The notes beneath the pieces were generated by a model. The model made no database searches, was not told where the DNA came from, and saw only the letters and a program-made list of their open reading frames with translations. A stretch of 64,000 bases of DNA, taken from an uncultured Pelagibacteraceae bacterium (GTDB lineage: Bacteria; Pseudomonadota; Alphaproteobacteria; Pelagibacterales; Pelagibacteraceae). Positions 60,653 to 64,000 of the stretch are shown here, one piece after another. The stretch spans positions 40,385 through 104,384 of the forward strand of contig CABZJA010000002.1 of assembly GCA_902525935.1 (NCBI GenBank). Direction: 5' to 3'. The translations under genes were made by a program, and so were the position numbers. The first letter of the stretch is position 1. Each line of letters opens with the position of its first letter.

Positions 60653-61626
60653 TAATTAACTATAAAATCAGAGACTAAGTTCAAGGAATTTTTAGAATTA
60701 CTTTTTACCAACGTTTCTACTTCATTTATTTGAAACATTTTGGTCTTCAAGTCTTTTAATTCCCATGTATTTGCTTGTCTTTTCACAACTTCTTTATCTT
60801 TCCAAAAAATTGGTGGTTTTGTTTTGGAAATAACGTCATCAAGATTTTCATTTTTTTTATAATTTTCCAATATATTTAGTAATCTTTTAGATTTATTTAA
60901 AATTGTTCTTAAAATCAAAATACAGTCATCATCTGAATAGTTATTTTCATTTAGAATCTTAATTATATTTTTTTTATTCTTACTAAGATAATTATCAGCT
61001 AATTCATTCACACCGAAATTTTCTGCTAAATTAGATAGTTTTTTTACTACCTCAAAAGTGATTTCTTTATTAGATTGTGAATAATTGAAGATTTTACTCA
61101 ATTCTTTTTTTAAATTTTCTCTACTCCCACTTGATCTTCCAACTAGAAGGTTAATAGATTCTCTAGATAGTTTTATCTTATTTTTATTTAAATACTCATT
61201 AGCTATTGAGCTTAAAGTTCTAGCATCATCTTCATAAAAAGGAATTATTGCAAGTTTTTTACTTTTCTCAAAAAAAATTCGTAATTTTGATCTTTTTTCC
61301 AGCAATCCAGCTCTTAATATAATTACAATATCCTCGATATTTCTATCTGATATTTCTTCAATATATTTTAGTATTCTTTCTCCCACCCTGGAGATTATTA
61401 ATATTTTTTTTTCGTCAAATAGCGATTTTGTTAATATTTCTGAAGATATTGTTTCATAACTATTTATAAACTCATTTTCATCGTATTTATTTATTGATCC
61501 CTTGAAATCAGCAATAAAAGTTTTTTCCACTGTTTCATTTTGCAAACCTTCATTTTTTCCATAAAGAAGTATCATGTTACGTCTTTCTAAATTGGATTTA
61601 TTTGCCTCATAAGATTTAATAATCAT
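60649..61626 (-). CDS. holA: DNA polymerase III delta subunit
   Basis: HolA (325 aa) opens the beta clamp in the clamp loader. The N-terminal [28 protein letters not shown] matches the alphaproteobacterial HolA opening; IEDIVIILRAGLLEKRSKLRIFFEKSKKLAIIPFYEDDARTL and LLVGRSSGSRENLKKELSKIF are family-typical. The family is weakly conserved, so position between parB and lptE adds support. It overlaps lptE by 4 bp. Confidence 0.92.
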   Translation of the reverse strand: MIIKSYEANKSNLERRNMILLYGKNEGLQNETVEKTFIADFKGSINKYDENEFINSYETISSEILTKSLFDEKKILIISRVGERILKYIEEISDRNIEDIVIILRAGLLEKRSKLRIFFEKSKKLAIIPFYEDDARTLSSIANEYLNKNKIKLSRESINLLVGRSSGSRENLKKELSKIFNYSQSNKEITFEVVKKLSNLAENFGVNELADNYLSKNKKNIIKILNENNYSDDDCILILRTILNKSKRLLNILENYKKNENLDDVISKTKPPIFWKDKEVVKRQANTWELKDLKTKMFQINEVETLVKSNSKNSLNLVSDFIVNY

Positions 61627-62075
61627 TTATTTAAAGTTTTGATTCCAAAAAGTATATCTTGAGAAATACTATCACTTAAATTATTTATTAAATTATCTTC
61701 ATATTGTGAAAGTTCATATTTATCTTTAATACTATTATAGGTTATTTGCTTATTAATTTGATCTTTTATAATTTTTTTTCCATTATGATCTACTTGATAT
61801 TCTAAATTTATAATAAGTTTGTAGATTTTTGGATCACCTTTGGTATCAGATGTCACTATTTCTTTTCTTTTAAAAGTTTTAAAATACAAATCATAATTTT
61901 CATCTCCATTTGTATTATTTTTCAAAAATTTTTTAATTGAATTGTTGATTTTTACATCACCATCTGAAGTTATTTCTTCAAATTTAAAGTTATAATTTTT
62001 ATTTAGATAAACTGGTTCGTAAGCGCACGATTGTAATAGAAGAATTATTGCAAAGAATTTAAATATATTATTCAT
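61623..62075 (-). CDS. lptE: LPS-assembly lipoprotein LptE-like
   Basis: This 150-aa outer-membrane lipoprotein has a signal peptide and lipobox ([24 protein letters not shown], Cys17). The remainder fits the LptE alpha/beta fold ([43 protein letters not shown]). LptE plugs LptD in the LPS export channel. The call relies on position (leuS-lptE-holA is conserved) and architecture. It overlaps leuS by 8 bp and holA by 4 bp. Confidence 0.85.
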   Translation of the reverse strand: MNNIFKFFAIILLLQSCAYEPVYLNKNYNFKFEEITSDGDVKINNSIKKFLKNNTNGDENYDLYFKTFKRKEIVTSDTKGDPKIYKLIINLEYQVDHNGKKIIKDQINKQITYNSIKDKYELSQYEDNLINNLSDSISQDILFGIKTLNK

Positions 62076-64000
62076 TCAACAAAATATTAATTAATTTATC
62101 TTTAATAAATATAATCTTAACAATTTTTTTATTATCTAAGTATTTAAAAATATTTTTATCTTTTTTGGAGTAATCTAATATTTCTGTTTCTCCTAAACCT
62201 TTTTTTGTGTTTAAAATTGACCTTTTTTTGCCGTTTATTTGAACAACGATGCTCACTTTTTCTTCTTCCAAGGCCTTTTCATCATGCTTTGGCCAATTAT
62301 ATTCATTTTGAAAACCAATATCTTCCAAGCATTCACTAGCGAAGTGAGGAATAATAGGTAAAAAACAGATAAGAATTTTATAGTAGTTATCTTTTAAGTT
62401 TTTTAAACTTTTCTCTTCCTTTAAATAATTAATTAAAAAATTATATGTTTCATACATGTTCGCAATTATTACATTGTAGTTAAATTTTTCAAGATTTACT
62501 GTTATTTTTGAAATCATCTGGTTTACAAATTTTTCAATTTGTTTGTCATCCTTCTCATATTTGTTGTTAAATATTATATTCTTGATCTCATTGTGTAAAA
62601 TCCAAAGTTTTTGTACAAATTTATAAGAAGATACCATTCCTTGTTCAGACCACTGAACATCTTTCTCTGGTGGGCTATCAGATAAAATAAACAACCTTAC
62701 GGCATCAGCTCCATAATTTTTAATTATAAATTCTGGATCAATTACATTTTTTTTTGATTTTGACATTGATTCAGATGGACCAACTTTGACTATTTTGTTT
62801 TCATCAATTTTCTTTACAATTTTACCATTTACTTTTTCAACTTCATCTGGGCTTAACCAATTATTATCTTCATCTTTGTAAGTTTCATGACAAACCATTC
62901 CTTGTGTAAATAAACTTTGAAATGGTTCCTTTATTTGAAAATTTTCATTTTTATAATCTATGGCCCTCATAAAAAAACGTGAATATAATAAATGTAAAAT
63001 TGCGTGCTCGACTCCTCCTATGTATTGATCTACAGGCATCCAGTAATCTATTTCCTCCTTATTAAAACCATAATGTTTTTCATTAGGAGAACAAAACCTT
63101 AAATAATACCAAGAAGAGCATACAAAAGTATCTAAAGTATCAGTTTCTCTTGTCATTTTTTTTCCATCTATAATTATCTCTTTCCAACTTTTTTGACTAT
63201 CTAATGGATTTCCTTTTACCTTAAGGTCTATATTTTCAGGAAGTTTCACTGGTAACATTGATTTAGGTATTTGATGAACCTTACCATCCTCATCATAAGC
63301 TACTGGTATGGGACACCCCCAATACCTTTGACGTGATACACCCCAATCTTTTAATCGATAGTTAATTTGTTTTTTGCCTAAATTTTTTTTTTCTAATATT
63401 TTAATTGTTTCTAAGACAGAATTTTGTGGTGCCTCTAAGCCATTTAAAAAGTCAGAATTTATTAATATACCTGGACCTGCATACGCTTTTTCTTTGACTT
63501 CAAAATTTTCATCTTTGTCAAAAGGCTTAACAACTGTTTTGATATTTAAGCCATATTTTTTTGCAAAATCAAAATCTCTTTGATCATGACCTGGGCAACC
63601 AAATACTGCTCCAAAACCATAGTCCATTAATACAAAATTCGCAAAATAAACAGGCACTTTTTGTGATGGGTTCAAAGGATTTATTGCCTCTAAATTTGTC
63701 TTAAAGCCAATTTTTTCACCAACTGCTATCGCCTCTTCTGTTGTTCCTGTTTTAGAACATTCATTTTTAAATTTTTGGAAATCTTTATCGTTAATAAAAT
63801 ATTTAGATACCTCATGATCTACTGAAAGTGCTAAAAAAGAAAAACCAAATAAGGTATCAGGTCTAGTTGTAAAGCATCGAATTTTCTCCACTGGCAAATC
63901 CCCCTCGATTTTAAATTCAATTTCACAACCAAAGGATTTCCCAATCCAATTTTTTTGCATTGTCTTAACCTTATTTGGCCAAGTCTCTAAACTTTCAAGG
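62068..64000 (-). CDS. leuS: Leucyl-tRNA synthetase, N-terminus cut by the window edge
   Basis: LeuS charges tRNA-Leu. The track stops at an internal ATG (63960), but the frame runs on to the edge ([22 protein letters not shown]), so the N-terminal third, including HIGH, lies outside. Visible parts are the editing domain ([44 protein letters not shown]), the catalytic core ([21 protein letters not shown]), the KMSKS-type loop [27 protein letters not shown], and the C-terminal anticodon and tRNA-binding domains. About 643 residues are visible of roughly 850. Divergent from nothing visible; it heads leuS-lptE-holA. Confidence 0.97.
   Translation of the reverse strand, partial: LESLETWPNKVKTMQKNWIGKSFGCEIEFKIEGDLPVEKIRCFTTRPDTLFGFSFLALSVDHEVSKYFINDKDFQKFKNECSKTGTTEEAIAVGEKIGFKTNLEAINPLNPSQKVPVYFANFVLMDYGFGAVFGCPGHDQRDFDFAKKYGLNIKTVVKPFDKDENFEVKEKAYAGPGILINSDFLNGLEAPQNSVLETIKILEKKNLGKKQINYRLKDWGVSRQRYWGCPIPVAYDEDGKVHQIPKSMLPVKLPENIDLKVKGNPLDSQKSWKEIIIDGKKMTRETDTLDTFVCSSWYYLRFCSPNEKHYGFNKEEIDYWMPVDQYIGGVEHAILHLLYSRFFMRAIDYKNENFQIKEPFQSLFTQGMVCHETYKDEDNNWLSPDEVEKVNGKIVKKIDENKIVKVGPSESMSKSKKNVIDPEFIIKNYGADAVRLFILSDSPPEKDVQWSEQGMVSSYKFVQKLWILHNEIKNIIFNNKYEKDDKQIEKFVNQMISKITVNLEKFNYNVIIANMYETYNFLINYLKEEKSLKNLKDNYYKILICFLPIIPHFASECLEDIGFQNEYNWPKHDEKALEEEKVSIVVQINGKKRSILNTKKGLGETEILDYSKKDKNIFKYLDNKKIVKIIFIKDKLINILLNE

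Noticed and set aside
1-64000. CRISPR arrays, prophage, IS elements or defence islands
   Set aside because: I saw no direct-repeat spacer arrays, transposases, integrases or phage structural genes; the gene content is housekeeping or small accessory.

Overview
The window reads as a piece of a streamlined, very AT-rich alphaproteobacterial chromosome, most likely SAR11 (Candidatus Pelagibacter or a close relative). The evidence is Lys/Asn/Ile-rich proteins, almost no intergenic space, convergent genes that share stop-codon bases, few Shine-Dalgarno sites, and alphaproteobacterial gene orders: tsaD/hemC/hemD, ubiH/ftsK/lolA, timA-smr/fxsA-secB/dnaQ-coaE-aroE-maf, ppsR/oriC/hemE, and rho/mnmE-mnmG-rsmG-parA-parB/holA-lptE-leuS. 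This assignment is inferred from proteins and gene order; no database search was run.

Layout. 0-9 kb: an edge-truncated unknown gene, a small coiled-coil protein ending in CSCC, a photolyase-family gene coupled to a 42-aa DUF2256 gene missing from the ORF track, an SDR lacking its catalytic Tyr, a PQQ-type sugar dehydrogenase, an MBL hydrolase, and tesA divergent from a ybbA/ybbP-like ABC exporter with overlapping start codons. 9-17 kb: folD, yggT, mscS, hemD, hemC, tsaD, a sulfotransferase, an EVE protein and acs. 17-21 kb: an unknown protein, then a DUF4212 plus sodium:solute symporter pair closed by a GC-rich terminator. 20-30 kb: rpe, a heparinase-like protein, purH, phhB, tRNA-Gly(GCC), a Lon-substrate-binding-domain protein, a UbiH-like enzyme, ftsK, lolA, a GNAT and a HIT protein. 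30-37 kb (the accessory-looking part): three tandem type IV pilin-like genes, a TRAP transporter (dctPQM), a 47-aa membrane protein, and an 879-aa autotransporter-like surface protein with a C-terminal coiled coil. 37-41.5 kb: a his operon (hisB-hisH-[SHOCT protein]-[mini-lipoprotein]-hisA-hisF-hisE). 41.5-49.5 kb: hslVU, smr, timA, fxsA, secB, dnaQ, coaE, an SDR, aroE, maf and ppsR. 49.5-64 kb: the probable replication origin (ppsR/hemE gap, perfect DnaA box), then hemE-hemH-hemG, rho, a second sulfotransferase, mnmE, mnmG, rsmG (with an embedded perfect parS), parA, parB, then holA, lptE and leuS (cut by the window edge) on the opposite strand.

Working together: the right third combines replication initiation (oriC), segregation (ParA/ParB/parS), translation-linked tRNA/rRNA modification and heme synthesis, the usual origin-proximal set of alphaproteobacteria. 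Carbon acquisition is served by the symporter next to acetyl-CoA synthetase and by the TRAP system. The light-linked cluster at the left (photolyase, DUF2256, SDR) fits a sunlit-ocean lifestyle. I see no CRISPR array, prophage, IS element or rRNA. No complete novel defence or mobile system is evident. The less explained parts are the pilin array, the coiled-coil autotransporter, the small proteins missing from the ORF track, and the non-his genes inside the his operon.
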